Source: Methanobacteriota archaeon
GTDB taxonomy: Archaea; Halobacteriota; Methanosarcinia; Methanotrichales; Methanotrichaceae
Assembly (NCBI GenBank): GCA_029553285.1
Contig: JAKPCO010000101.1
Coordinates: forward strand, 1 to 64,000
Length of the DNA stretch: 64,000 nucleotides
Reading direction: 5' to 3'
The position numbers and the translations under genes were made by a program. Shown here one piece after another: positions 6,897 to 15,661 of this stretch. Positions within the stretch are counted from its first letter, which is position 1; each line of letters starts with the position of its first letter. The notes beneath the pieces were generated by a model. That model saw nothing but the letters and a program-made list of their open reading frames with translations, was not told the origin of the DNA and did not search any database.

Positions 6897-7757
6897 CTAT
6901 ATCAGAGGGCTCGGCTGGCGATCCGCATGCAGATATGGCAGGCCTGATCTGTGGATCAAAAGTGTGCCTTTGAAATGCAGCGCCCTGTTCAGGACGAGCC
7001 GCTTCCCCTCCTGGGTCATGGCGAAGACTGGTATCGATACACCCATCTGGAGCATGGCCCTCTCCCCTGCGACCTCCCTGACAGCCCTGGACGCGCAGGA
7101 CCATATTATATCACAGGTATCCGCCAGAGCAGCAGCCTCATCCCTCCCTATGCCGGTTGTGTGCACCGCCAGGATGAGAGGTCTTCTCCCAGACCTTGCA
7201 CCTATCGCACGGAGATCCCTGGCATCAGAGGACATGCTCCCGGCCAGGGTCACAGCAACCCGCTCAAAGCCTGCATCGAGTGCAGCCACGAAACCTCTGA
7301 TCTGATCTATGGTAGCATGCCGATCGATGAGGATGCATCCACGCTGCTCGAGGCCATCCTGGATCGCCTTTACCGGCTCTGTCTTGATGAGACCTGTCAT
7401 GTGTGCTCCGACAGCCTGCAGCACATCCGGTCTGGTTATGACAGCTGTGCCGGCGCCATCGCAGACAACGACAGCAGCGTCCACCAGGCCCTCGGCCATC
7501 CCGTCCATGAGGATCTCCGATGCGCCGAAGCTCACCAGATCCTCTTCAAGCTCGAGAACCCGATTCGGGCTGTACATGCCGAGATCTGTGATGTGGCTGC
7601 GAATCACCTTCTCCACGGTTTCACGGCTCTCCTCATGGATCCCGTACAGATCCCTTCTGAGAGGGCAGAACCTGATCTGGGGATCGGTCAGGACCTCAGG
7701 TACCCCATCCCTGATCCTCACCAGAGCCCCGGCCATCTCAGCAAGATGCTCTGCCAT
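6897..7757 (-). CDS. Methanogenesis marker protein 8 (DUF2099)
   Basis: 286 aa from ATG 7757. It matches DUF2099, a conserved methanogen protein of unknown biochemistry. Landmarks are an early VRIRDGVPEVL strand, a CPLRRDLYGI segment, the VVVCDGAGTAVITRPDVLQ core and a repeat of Gly-rich strands. The frame stays open to GTG or ATG codons up to 7877, but that extension is Cys/His-rich, unlike the family start, and has no ribosome site. It is transcribed toward the methyltransferase gene and divergently from PAN. The family is restricted to methanogens and close relatives, which supports the organism call. Confidence 0.85.
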   Translation of the reverse strand: MAEHLAEMAGALVRIRDGVPEVLTDPQIRFCPLRRDLYGIHEESRETVEKVIRSHITDLGMYSPNRVLELEEDLVSFGASEILMDGMAEGLVDAAVVVCDGAGTAVITRPDVLQAVGAHMTGLIKTEPVKAIQDGLEQRGCILIDRHATIDQIRGFVAALDAGFERVAVTLAGSMSSDARDLRAIGARSGRRPLILAVHTTGIGRDEAAALADTCDIIWSCASRAVREVAGERAMLQMGVSIPVFAMTQEGKRLVLNRALHFKGTLLIHRSGLPYLHADRQPSPLI

Positions 7758-7996
7758 GAGGATGCATTGATCCTGAATGCAGATATAGCTATGGCCGCAT
7801 CGTTCGTCGCACGAAATCCTGAATGATGTGCATCCAGCTCGCAGGAGAAGATGTGCTCTGACCGCCTGTCGCTCCACGCAGTCGAGGGCTAATCAACGCC
7901 TGGGAATTTCCCTGCTCTCAGCCAGGAATGAGAGCTGGAGGCATGGCCGCGTCAAATGCGAAATTTATGGGCGCCTCCCGAGCGTGGATGCATGAG

Positions 7997-8003
7997 TTTA
8001 TAT
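7997..8003 (+). promoter_or_regulatory. TATA box of PAN (leaderless)
   Basis: TTTATAT is centred 27 bases before the ATG at 8027. An archaeal start site would therefore fall on or next to the start codon, making the transcript essentially leaderless. This is also why 8027, not the upstream in-frame ATG at 7928, is taken as the start. Confidence 0.6.
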
Positions 8004-8026
8004 CGTTGAAGATCGAAGATGCTACC

Positions 8027-9259
8027 ATGAGTGAATCGTCAGCTATGACGGATCAGGAAAGCCTGATCGAGTCGTTCACCAAGAGGATCGCAGCGCTCGA
8101 GAGGGAGAACAGGGCACTGGCTGAGGAGGCCGAGGCCCTCCGCATGGAGCGCGAGGAGGCCAGAGCGAAGCTCTTCGAGTCTCTTATATCCAACAAGAAG
8201 TATCTGCGCGAGCTTGAGCGCCTCAAGAAGGAGAACGCTCTGCTGAGACGCATGCCGCTGTTTCTGGCCACAGTGATAGAGGTGGGCGACGACTACGTCA
8301 TGCTCAGACAGCATGGGAACAACCAGGAGTTCATAACCACAGCTCCTCCGGAGATAATGGAGAAGCTGCAGCCGAACAGCAGGGTTGCAATAAACAACTC
8401 CCTGACGATAGTGAGACTCCTGGAGAGATCTGTGGATGTCAGGGCGAAGACAATGGAGCTGATCGAGGCTCCGAATGTGACGTATGATGATGTTGGAGGT
8501 CTCGACGCTCAGATACAGGAGATACGCGAGACCGTTGAGCTTCCGCTGACAAGGCCGGAGCTCTTCAGCAACATAGGGATAGAGCCGCCCAGGGGGGTGC
8601 TCCTCTACGGGCTCCCGGGCACCGGCAAGACGCTCCTCGCCAAGGCTGTTGCGCACCATGCCAGGGCAACGTTCATACACATGTCGGGGAGCGAGCTGGT
8701 CCACAAGTTCATCGGAGAGGGTGCGCAGCTGGTGCGGGACATATTCCAGATGGCGAGGGAGAAGGCACCATCAATAGTCTTCATCGATGAGATAGACGCT
8801 GTGGGGAGCATCAGGACGCACGACGGCACAACAGGCAGCGCAGAGGTCAACAGAACCATGATGCAGCTCCTGGCCGAGATGGACGGCTTCCGGGAGAGAG
8901 GGGATGTCAAGATAATCGCCGCAACAAACAGGATAGACATCCTGGACCCTGCTCTCCTGCGGCCTGGCAGGTTCGACAGGATCATAGAGATACCAATGCC
9001 CAACGAGGTCGCGAGGCTGAAGATACTTGAGATCCATACGAGAAGGATGAAGAAGGCCGATGATGTCGATCTCTCAGCCATAGCGAAGCAGACTGATGGA
9101 GCAAGCGGCGCTGAGCTGAAGTCCATCGCCGTCGAGGCTGGAATGAACGCGATACGGCGAGAGGCGACTGTGGTCAACATGGATGACTTCAGACAGGCCG
9201 TGAAGAAGGTTATGGGTGAGGAGGAGAAGACCGACGAGTCTCTCAGGATGTTCTACTGA
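8027..9259 (+). CDS. pan: Proteasome-activating nucleotidase PAN
   Basis: 410 aa. This AAA ATPase unfolds proteins and feeds them to the archaeal 20S proteasome. Order: N-terminal coiled coil (about 10-75), OB domain (about 80-150), then one AAA module with Walker A GLPGTGKT, Walker B IVFIDEID, sensor ATNR and the GRFDR arginine-finger region. Most family members read GPPGTGKT, so the first Pro is Leu here. The C-terminus ends Met-Phe-Tyr. The HbYX motif that docks into the proteasome alpha ring normally has Tyr next to last, where this protein has Phe. The length is typical. It has a TATA box suggesting leaderless expression. Confidence 0.96.
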   Translation: MSESSAMTDQESLIESFTKRIAALERENRALAEEAEALRMEREEARAKLFESLISNKKYLRELERLKKENALLRRMPLFLATVIEVGDDYVMLRQHGNNQEFITTAPPEIMEKLQPNSRVAINNSLTIVRLLERSVDVRAKTMELIEAPNVTYDDVGGLDAQIQEIRETVELPLTRPELFSNIGIEPPRGVLLYGLPGTGKTLLAKAVAHHARATFIHMSGSELVHKFIGEGAQLVRDIFQMAREKAPSIVFIDEIDAVGSIRTHDGTTGSAEVNRTMMQLLAEMDGFRERGDVKIIAATNRIDILDPALLRPGRFDRIIEIPMPNEVARLKILEIHTRRMKKADDVDLSAIAKQTDGASGAELKSIAVEAGMNAIRREATVVNMDDFRQAVKKVMGEEEKTDESLRMFY

Positions 9260-9587
9260 TCCTGAGAGCTCAGCAACCTATTTTCAGAGGATCCCCATCA
9301 ACCTCCTGTTCGGGTATCTGCGAATGCTGCCGCATGCGTTTATCAAACAGGCTTTATACCAAAGAGCTGGATTTTGAGGATCCTATTCAGGATGCTCCCA
9401 GTGCATGCCCTGATTGTGTGCTTACAGAAGTGAGAGATCTCATGCAGGGCTGCGATCTCTCCCTGAAGCTCGGAACGATGTGGATCGCCCGAATTTCTGG
9501 ATGCATCCAATTCAGAGCCGGCATGCACTCTGTCTTCAGATAACCCACCGCATGAGGTCGGATGGTGTCTGTAACCTGAAACAGATA
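9260..9587. other. Intergenic stretch
   Basis: Downstream of PAN and before repeat copy B5. It holds a TATA-like GGCTTTATACC near 9350 but no credible gene follows. Nothing else is recognisable. Confidence 0.35.
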
Positions 9588-9723
9588 AGCTCTTATTGAT
9601 AAATTGCCTGTGAACCCCGCATGCGATGGTAAAGGCATCGGCTTTGGCATGCGCTTCTGTAGAACGAATGAGTGCTTCCAGCAGCCGGATTGCGCAATCT
9701 GCACCTGCCAAACAATGAGAGCG
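9588..9723 (+). repeat. Family B element, copy 5
   Basis: 136 bp, more diverged. The left end is AGCTCTTAT and the right end AATGAGAGCG. The right-hand core (GAATGAGTGCTTCCAGCAGC and CCTGCCAAACA) aligns with copies 1 and 3. It lies just downstream of the ferredoxin gene stop. Confidence 0.7.
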
Positions 9724-9749
9724 AACAAATAAAAAAAGCGGGGAGATCC

Positions 9750-9926
9750 TCACTCGATGTGTATTGCCTCAGATGGGCAGGCCTCTACGCATGTGCCGCA
9801 CTCTGTGCACTTCTCCGGGTCGACTACTGCTATCTCCTCGTCATCGAGCTTGATAGCCTCCTCCGGGCACTCCTCCACGCAGGTTCCACAGCTCACACAT
9901 TCCTCTCTGTTAACTACTGCAGGCAT
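9750..9926 (-). CDS. 2[4Fe-4S] ferredoxin
   Basis: 58 aa. Two classic CxxCxxCxxxCP cluster motifs ([12 protein letters not shown] and [12 protein letters not shown]) make this an eight-iron bacterial-type ferredoxin, a low-potential electron carrier. In methanogens these link CO dehydrogenase/acetyl-CoA synthase, membrane complexes and reductases. ATG 9926 is set by GGAGG eight bases upstream; an open extension to 10031 has no such support. It lies downstream of nrdD on the same strand but about 140 bases away, so it may have its own promoter. The electron partner cannot be told from context. Confidence 0.93.
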   Translation of the reverse strand: MPAVVNREECVSCGTCVEECPEEAIKLDDEEIAVVDPEKCTECGTCVEACPSEAIHIE

Positions 9927-10067
9927 TACGAAATCCTCCAATTTGCCTTTTATCGGCCAGTAATCGTGGAGTAGGCAGATATGATATATACCTTTCGTCA
10001 GCGGTTCTTGCAATAAATGCGAATGCAGCATGCTGCACCGAGAATGATATGAGAGCAGGAGGTCGGA

Positions 10068-12341
10068 TCAGCTGAGGTCCCTGTACCTCTTCCTGTCCCT
10101 GAGCTCTTGCTGCTTTGCGGCGTTCCAGCCGCTGACAGCCTGGAGATACCCAGTTATCCTGCTTATGTGATCCACCTCAGCAGAACCGCAGCGCGGGCAC
10201 ATCTCCTGTAGACCTGGAGAGATTGCGCAGCAGCTCAGACACACTGTCATATCCCTGGTGAACGCGAAGTACCCAATCTGAGTGCTCTTCGCGAGGTTCA
10301 TCCCGAAGCTCATCAGCGACTCTGGATCCGGATCGTTCTCTCCCAGAAAGATGTGAAAGATGTTGCCCCCATCCACTATCGGGAAGAAGACATGCTCCAG
10401 CATGGCCCGCTCCATGATTGGGATGTCTGCGTTCACGCACACATGGGTGCCGTTTGTGTAGTAGACCGGCAGATCTCTGGTCTTGTAAAGGTTCTCCAGC
10501 GCTGTTTTAAGATCACCTTTCACAACACGCCTTGCGCACTCCCTGTACTCGTCATGCAGCAGATCCGAGACCGCAAAGCGCTGCGCTGTGGTCTCGGCCG
10601 GAGTCCTCGCAAGCGCAATGGTCATCCCGTGATCCCTGCTCAGCTTTTTAACATAAAGCTGCATCTCGGTCATCGCCCTTACAGCAAACCGCCATGCATC
10701 CCTCGATTCATGCATCTGTTTGCCTGTGTGGAACTGGACCATCTCGTTTATTCCCACAACGCCTATTGTGTAGACGAGTTTCTCAAGATCCACAGCCATC
10801 GCGCCCCTCTCTCCGGTGACCGGATCCCTGGGCCGCTGGGTGGCAAACGGCATCCGTCCGTTTGCTATGATCTTGTTCATCCATTCTCTTTTCACTTTGA
10901 AGATCTCCACTGAGACATCCATCAGCTCTTTGAGATACTCAAAGAGCAGCTCGTCCTCTCCGCGTGCCCTGTAGGCAGCCCTCGGGCAGTTCAGAGAGAC
11001 GACCTGCCACGATCCCATCGAGAAGTGCTTTCCGTTTTTGAAGTACAATTTGTCTTCAAATTCGCTATCATTCTGAAATGTCGAAGAAAACTGATATGCG
11101 CAACACTGATAACACGATATCCCCTTCCCAGCGCCTCTGTACTCAGGTAGCTGGTTGTCGAAGTATGGCGCGCCATATTTCGCGGCCAGCTTGAACGCCA
11201 TCAGGTACAGATCCCTGTACGTCGGCAGGTCAGGATGTGCTGTATTGAACTCCTCATCCTCCTTCATGAAATCAGGCTCGATGCTTATCTCTGGCTTCGG
11301 GAAATTGAACGGCTTTCCCCAGTAATCGCCCTCCAGCATGACCTCCATCAGCGCCTTGAACGCGAGCCTGACCTCCCTCTCGAACTCACCGTATGTTCTG
11401 AGGGGCGCCTGCTCTCCATTCCATATCCTTCCTTTATAAACTACAGGCTTGTCCCTCCAGATCGTGGGCACGCCAGGCGTGAGCTGAACTGATGAGAAGA
11501 CGAGCTGCCCGCCGCGCGCGACCATCATCTGGGTCATCTCGTAAACGAACATCTGCATGAGCTGCTTGATATCCGTGTAGCTCAACCCCTCCAGATACGG
11601 TGCCACAAATGTCAGGAAGTTGTAGAAGCCCTGCCCTCCTGCGAAGTTCGTCTGTGCGCTGCCAAGCGCCTTTACGGCATGGAGTATCGCTACCTCTGGT
11701 TTCTTCGCCGGACCCGCTACAGACGCCTTCGTCCCTCTCCCGTCAGGCATGAGCCCGTAGTAGAAGAAGTACCTGAGATCGTGATCCTGGCAGAACGGTC
11801 TTGTTCCAAAATACTCGAGATCGTGGATGTGGAGGTCCCCGGAGATGTGGTGATCCGAGAGGTGCGGGGGAAGAAGCAGGAGGTACTGCTCCTTGCTGAT
11901 CTTGTCTGCCTTCTTCTTGTGCGACGTCTCCGCGTTGTCCTGAAGGTTCGCGTTCTCCCTCGACTCGAACCCTGTGCCTATATCGATGAGGTGAGCATCG
12001 TACACGGGCGTGCCTATTCTTGTGCATATGTTGCGCCACTCGGGATGATGCCTCTCGAGAAGAACCACGTTTACGATCTCCCTGACGAGGGGCCCTGAGA
12101 GGTAGCGGACGTTCATCCACCGTATCCTGCGCTCCACCTCCTTCGCGATCTCTTTTGCCTCATCCTCGGTTATGGCAGGCATTTTATAAAAATTCTCAGA
12201 TAGCTTGGTCTCCTTGAGAAGCTGCTTCACTATCGCGTTCCTGTCCCAGTCGAGCAGATGCCCATCTGTGGTGCGCACCTTGGGCATCGCGGAGACAACA
12301 ACACCCGTAAGGGTCAGCTGTTTGTTTTTCCCGTTCAACAT
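10068..12341 (-). CDS. nrdD: Anaerobic (class III) ribonucleoside-triphosphate reductase
   Basis: About 757 aa. It reduces ribonucleotides to deoxyribonucleotides with a glycyl radical. The N-terminus has an ATP-cone (VRTTDG, DWDRNAI, RYLSGPLVREIVN). The catalytic barrel carries the family core around FAGGQGFYNF and SCYQCCAY. The C-terminus has a zinc site (CLSCC and CPRCG) followed by the radical-bearing RITGY glycine. I chose ATG 12341 behind a GGTGGG site; GTG 12347 is two codons earlier, and ATG 12281 would begin exactly at the ATP-cone. The activase NrdG, which must install the radical, is not in the window. A strong TATA lies upstream. Confidence 0.96.
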   Translation of the reverse strand: MLNGKNKQLTLTGVVVSAMPKVRTTDGHLLDWDRNAIVKQLLKETKLSENFYKMPAITEDEAKEIAKEVERRIRWMNVRYLSGPLVREIVNVVLLERHHPEWRNICTRIGTPVYDAHLIDIGTGFESRENANLQDNAETSHKKKADKISKEQYLLLLPPHLSDHHISGDLHIHDLEYFGTRPFCQDHDLRYFFYYGLMPDGRGTKASVAGPAKKPEVAILHAVKALGSAQTNFAGGQGFYNFLTFVAPYLEGLSYTDIKQLMQMFVYEMTQMMVARGGQLVFSSVQLTPGVPTIWRDKPVVYKGRIWNGEQAPLRTYGEFEREVRLAFKALMEVMLEGDYWGKPFNFPKPEISIEPDFMKEDEEFNTAHPDLPTYRDLYLMAFKLAAKYGAPYFDNQLPEYRGAGKGISCYQCCAYQFSSTFQNDSEFEDKLYFKNGKHFSMGSWQVVSLNCPRAAYRARGEDELLFEYLKELMDVSVEIFKVKREWMNKIIANGRMPFATQRPRDPVTGERGAMAVDLEKLVYTIGVVGINEMVQFHTGKQMHESRDAWRFAVRAMTEMQLYVKKLSRDHGMTIALARTPAETTAQRFAVSDLLHDEYRECARRVVKGDLKTALENLYKTRDLPVYYTNGTHVCVNADIPIMERAMLEHVFFPIVDGGNIFHIFLGENDPDPESLMSFGMNLAKSTQIGYFAFTRDMTVCLSCCAISPGLQEMCPRCGSAEVDHISRITGYLQAVSGWNAAKQQELRDRKRYRDLS

Positions 12342-12416
12342 CCCCACCCACGATATGTTTCGACAACAAAATCAGCGTATTCACAAGACACGCTTTAACT
12401 GTTTCGCTCATAGTGT

Positions 12417-12427
12417 TTATATAAAAA
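12417..12427 (-). promoter_or_regulatory. TATA box of nrdD
   Basis: TTTTATATAAA on the minus strand, inside a very AT-rich 30-bp block. It predicts a start near 12395 and a leader of about 50 bases before the nrdD ATG. Confidence 0.55.
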
Positions 12428-12619
12428 TATTGTTTTACATATAGCGTTCTCATGAAACGACGCTCGATATCACAAAATCGTCTGATGCGCAGGCCTCCAC
12501 CACCCCGATCCCGTCGCCTCACATGTATCTGCTCCACACAGCATCATGAGTATGCATCCTGTCTCTGTTCTCGTCTGCGCCTGATGCTCATGATAGTATA
12601 CCACACCTTCTGAGTCTGT

Positions 12620-13666
12620 TTATCGCGAACTGTGACCCCTCTCCACCCTTCTGTAGGCTTCCAGGAATGCATCATTCTGCTCCGGCGTTCCCATGGTGAC
12701 CCGTATGTGGTGGTTGTCAGAGCCAGGTATTCCCGAGCAGTCCTTTACAGATATACCTTCTTTCAGAAGATCCTCAACCAGCGCGCCTGACTCCCTCACG
12801 GTCTCCACATACAGGAAATTTGCATGCGATGGGGACGCCCTCAAATATCGAGCGACCCTTTCCCTCTCAGCCACGATCTTCTCGACGATCCTCCGCATGT
12901 GGTCTGTATCTCTCAGAGCTGCCACGCCGCCGGCCATCGCAGGAGCGCTTATGCCAAAAACCGGCGCAGCCCTGGTGTACTGCTCCACTACCCATTCAGG
13001 CGCAACCGCATACCCTATCCTGAGCCCTGCGAGGCCGAATGCCTTTGAGAGAGTCCTTCCGACGATGAGGTTCTCGTACCTCTCGACCCACTCCGCATGG
13101 CTCACCCCAGCGAACTCAGCGTAAGCCTCATCCAGGAAGACCATTGAGTTTGTGTTCTCGAGAACCTCCCTGAGCAGCTCATCATCTACGAGCTCCCCTG
13201 TGGGGTTGTTCGGTGAGCATATGAACGTGAGGGACGTATTCTCTGGTAACGCCCTCAGATCGCGGCTGAGCACGGGCGTTGCCCCGCAGAGCCTCGCTGC
13301 AAGCTCATAGTAAGTGTATGTCGGCACGGGTATGAACGCCGACCTGCCCCTCTCCAGGAAGAGCCTCGACACGGAGTCGATTATGCCATCAAGCCCTGCC
13401 CCTGCGATTATGAGCTCCTCTGAAACTCCCAGATACTCCGCAGCAGCGCTCAGAAACTCATCCTGCGACGGATACCTTCTCAGATCCGCGGAGCTCACTG
13501 CCCTTACAACCTCAGGAGACGGACCGTACGGGTTCTCGTTCCTGCTGAGGAAGACTATCCTCTCCGTGGGTATGCCGTAAATGCGCTCGATCTCCATCAT
13601 GCTGATCCCAGGATCGTCGGGAGTCACGCCATGCAGTGCATCCACAAGGAGGTGTCTGTAGTCCAT
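12620..13666 (-). CDS. hisC: Histidinol-phosphate aminotransferase
   Basis: 348 aa PLP enzyme of fold type I. It converts imidazole-acetol phosphate and glutamate to histidinol phosphate in histidine synthesis. Landmarks are an SRNENPYGP substrate loop, CSPNNPTG, the DEAYAEF strand and the PLP-lysine segment SKAFGLAGLRIGY. ATG 13666 sits eight bases behind AGAGGT; a GTG one codon earlier is also possible. It lies alone, with no other his genes in the window, as is common in archaea. Related family I aminotransferases have similar motifs, but the Arg and Asn pattern favours HisC. Confidence 0.93.
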   Translation of the reverse strand: MDYRHLLVDALHGVTPDDPGISMMEIERIYGIPTERIVFLSRNENPYGPSPEVVRAVSSADLRRYPSQDEFLSAAAEYLGVSEELIIAGAGLDGIIDSVSRLFLERGRSAFIPVPTYTYYELAARLCGATPVLSRDLRALPENTSLTFICSPNNPTGELVDDELLREVLENTNSMVFLDEAYAEFAGVSHAEWVERYENLIVGRTLSKAFGLAGLRIGYAVAPEWVVEQYTRAAPVFGISAPAMAGGVAALRDTDHMRRIVEKIVAERERVARYLRASPSHANFLYVETVRESGALVEDLLKEGISVKDCSGIPGSDNHHIRVTMGTPEQNDAFLEAYRRVERGHSSR

Positions 13667-13788
13667 CACAACATACCTCTGTTAATGTGCATGCTGTTTA
13701 TTGCTGATTCTGTTATCGCCCAGAACAGATCATCGATCCGTCATGCATTATGCCGTCCAACAGGCCTCGTATCATCAGGCCGGAGAAC

Positions 13789-14697
13789 TCATGCCCCGAT
13801 CTCCCAGCCGAGCCACTCCTTTATTATTATGTAGCTCATCTCGGGCGGTATGGCTCCGACCTCGGTGCATATCACATCTATGTACTGATGTGGTGTCACA
13901 TCAAAGGCAGGATTTCTCACCCGGAGATGTTTGTACCTCATGTAGTCATCCAGAACCTCCTCAGGCCCCCGCTCCTCGATCTCGACGAGCTCCCCCATGA
14001 GCGTGCCCGGGCTGAACTTGTAAGTCTCTGCTGCCACCATGAACGGCTTCCTGGCCTCATGTGCGCAGAGAGCGATCTGTGATGTCCCTATCTTGTTGAC
14101 GAGCGAGCCGTTGGCAGTTATCACATCAGCGCCGACAACAACGAGATCCACATCCTCGATAACGCTTCTGACCGCGGAATCCACAATAAGCTCTGTTGGG
14201 ATCCCGACCTCATCAAGCCTTTTTATGGTCAGATGCCCCTGATACCTTGGCCTGGACTCGGTGGCTATGACTCTTATGCTCTTTCCATCCATGTGAGCGC
14301 GCTCGATAACTGCCAGAGCAGCACTTGAGTTGCAGTGGGTCATTATCACATCCCCATCCCTCACCCTCCTGCTCCCGATCTCACCGATCCTCCCCACGGC
14401 CTTCAGGGATCTCTCTATGAAGCGCTCGGCATTCGCCACAACCTCTCTCCTGGCAGACTCAAGATCATCCGAGCGGTATCTCACAACCATCCTCACGGCA
14501 TTTGACAGAGAGACGGCAGTTGGCCTGGTCCTGAGAAGCGTGTCCGCAGCACTCTTCAGCGCCCTGTCGAACTCATCCAGGCTTGAGACGTCGAGGGTTA
14601 GAACGAAATCCCTCAATGCAGCTGCCGCGGCACGTGCGATGAGCCCTGCGCCCCGTATCTCCATGCTCCTGATCTTCTCTGCGGTATCCTCTATCAT
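13789..14697 (-). CDS. Ribose-1,5-bisphosphate isomerase (eIF2B-alpha family)
   Basis: 302 aa. It belongs to the aIF2B/R15P isomerase branch, which makes ribulose-1,5-bisphosphate for the type III RuBisCO AMP-salvage pathway of archaea. Signatures are the early EIRGAG turn, MTHCNSSAAL, ATESRPRYQG, DLVVVGADVI and a C-terminal NPAFDVTP. ATG 14697 gives the usual family N-terminus. The frame continues upstream into the repeat at 14750-14834, which argues against a longer protein. RuBisCO and AMP phosphorylase are not in the window. The sequence is clearly distinct from the mtnA paralogue at 29864. Confidence 0.9.
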   Translation of the reverse strand: MIEDTAEKIRSMEIRGAGLIARAAAAALRDFVLTLDVSSLDEFDRALKSAADTLLRTRPTAVSLSNAVRMVVRYRSDDLESARREVVANAERFIERSLKAVGRIGEIGSRRVRDGDVIMTHCNSSAALAVIERAHMDGKSIRVIATESRPRYQGHLTIKRLDEVGIPTELIVDSAVRSVIEDVDLVVVGADVITANGSLVNKIGTSQIALCAHEARKPFMVAAETYKFSPGTLMGELVEIEERGPEEVLDDYMRYKHLRVRNPAFDVTPHQYIDVICTEVGAIPPEMSYIIIKEWLGWEIGA

Positions 14698-14749
14698 GAT
14701 TCCATGCAGAGCATCCTCTGGAGATCTATGTTGCGATGTATCAGAGGGG

Positions 14750-14834
14750 CATGTCCGAATAAAGAGCTGAAGCCAGAAATTGTGCCTCACTGCTTTTGGT
14801 GTCGAAGACACGCGATCCTTAACCGGACACGTCC
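14750..14834 (+). repeat. Family A element, copy 3 (diverged)
   Basis: The left end TGTCCGAATAA and right end TTAACCGGACACGTCC enclose about 60 bases that align loosely with copies 2 and 4 (AGAGnTnnnGnGCCAGA at the left). It lies immediately upstream of the R15P isomerase gene, so it may carry part of that promoter. Confidence 0.55.
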
Positions 14835-14871
14835 CTATCAGGGATCGGAGTCAGGGGGATCATCGCATTTC

Positions 14872-15354
14872 TCATCTCCATATTTTCTCAGCCAGCCTCG
14901 CGATCCTCTCGCCAAGCTTTCTGCATGTGTTCAGAGAGCTATCATCGGGAGAACCGATGGCTATGGCGCCGTAATGTCCGCCGGTCTCCATCGGATCCCC
15001 TGCAACTATCATCCCGTGTATCATCATCGCCTGAATTATGGAGAGGATCGTCGTCTGATTTCCCCCCTCGATGCTTGCAGACGAGGTGAAGGCAGCACCG
15101 ATCTTGTTCTCCAGCTTCCCCCTGACCTTCGCGCTTCTGTCGAAGAGCTGCTTGACCTCTGCTGCCATCAGCCCGTAGTATGTGGGTGAGCCGATAACTA
15201 TTCCATCAGCCGACTTGAGATCATCGAGCTGAACATCCTCGACCCTCTTGAGAGCAACCTCTGCTCCAGCATCCTTCGCCCCCTCAGCAACAGCTCTGGC
15301 CATCTTCTCCGTGTTGCCCGTGCGGGAGTAGTACGCGACCAGTACCCTAGCCAT
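14872..15354 (-). CDS. Flavodoxin-fold NAD(P)H:quinone oxidoreductase-like protein
   Basis: 160 aa. The N-terminal phosphate loop YYSRTGNTEKMA, the GSPTYYG loop and the C-terminal ETGGHYGAIAIGSPD segment define the flavodoxin/WrbA-like family, which binds FMN and either carries electrons or reduces quinones. ATG 15354 has GGAGG seven bases upstream. The upstream TATA-like AAATTATAATG (about 15463-15475, minus strand) gives a leader of about 85 bases containing a perfect 12-bp palindrome. It may protect against oxidative stress or act as an electron carrier in place of ferredoxin; context does not decide. Confidence 0.88.
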   Translation of the reverse strand: MARVLVAYYSRTGNTEKMARAVAEGAKDAGAEVALKRVEDVQLDDLKSADGIVIGSPTYYGLMAAEVKQLFDRSAKVRGKLENKIGAAFTSSASIEGGNQTTILSIIQAMMIHGMIVAGDPMETGGHYGAIAIGSPDDSSLNTCRKLGERIARLAEKIWR

Positions 15355-15408
15355 GATATTCCTCCGCATTGATTGTTTGCATTCATCATACTTAACTTTC
15401 TCCCATCG

Positions 15409-15420
15409 TACATGCATGTA
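15409..15420. promoter_or_regulatory. 12-bp perfect palindrome in flavoprotein leader
   Basis: TACATGCATGTA lies between the TATA-like box and the ATG of the flavodoxin-fold gene. It could be a regulator binding site, though a single 12-bp palindrome can also arise by chance. The rest of 15421-15661 is AT-rich and holds no gene. Confidence 0.3.
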
Positions 15421-15661
15421 AACGTTTGTGAAGGAATCTATACAGAATCAAAAGCAGAAATACATTATAATTTTTAATTAACATTGTGTATTTCATCAAT
15501 CTGCAGGAGGAATTCCGAGAGGCTCGGCCGCAGAACAAATATGATTTGAGCACGAATTTCACGCAGGTAATTGGACGGAGATGGATTCTAAAACCATTGG
15601 CCGCGAAATACTGAAGATCTGGATTGAGCTGTGCCTTTGGGGATTGGTGATCCTTCCTCCA

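Noticed and set aside
7758-7877. N-terminal extension of the marker 8 frame
   Set aside because: Cys/His-rich sequence unlike the family start and without a ribosome site.
8039-8704. Long antisense frames inside PAN, Cdc48, SepRS and SufB
   Set aside because: They mirror codon bias of strongly coding genes and have no family features.
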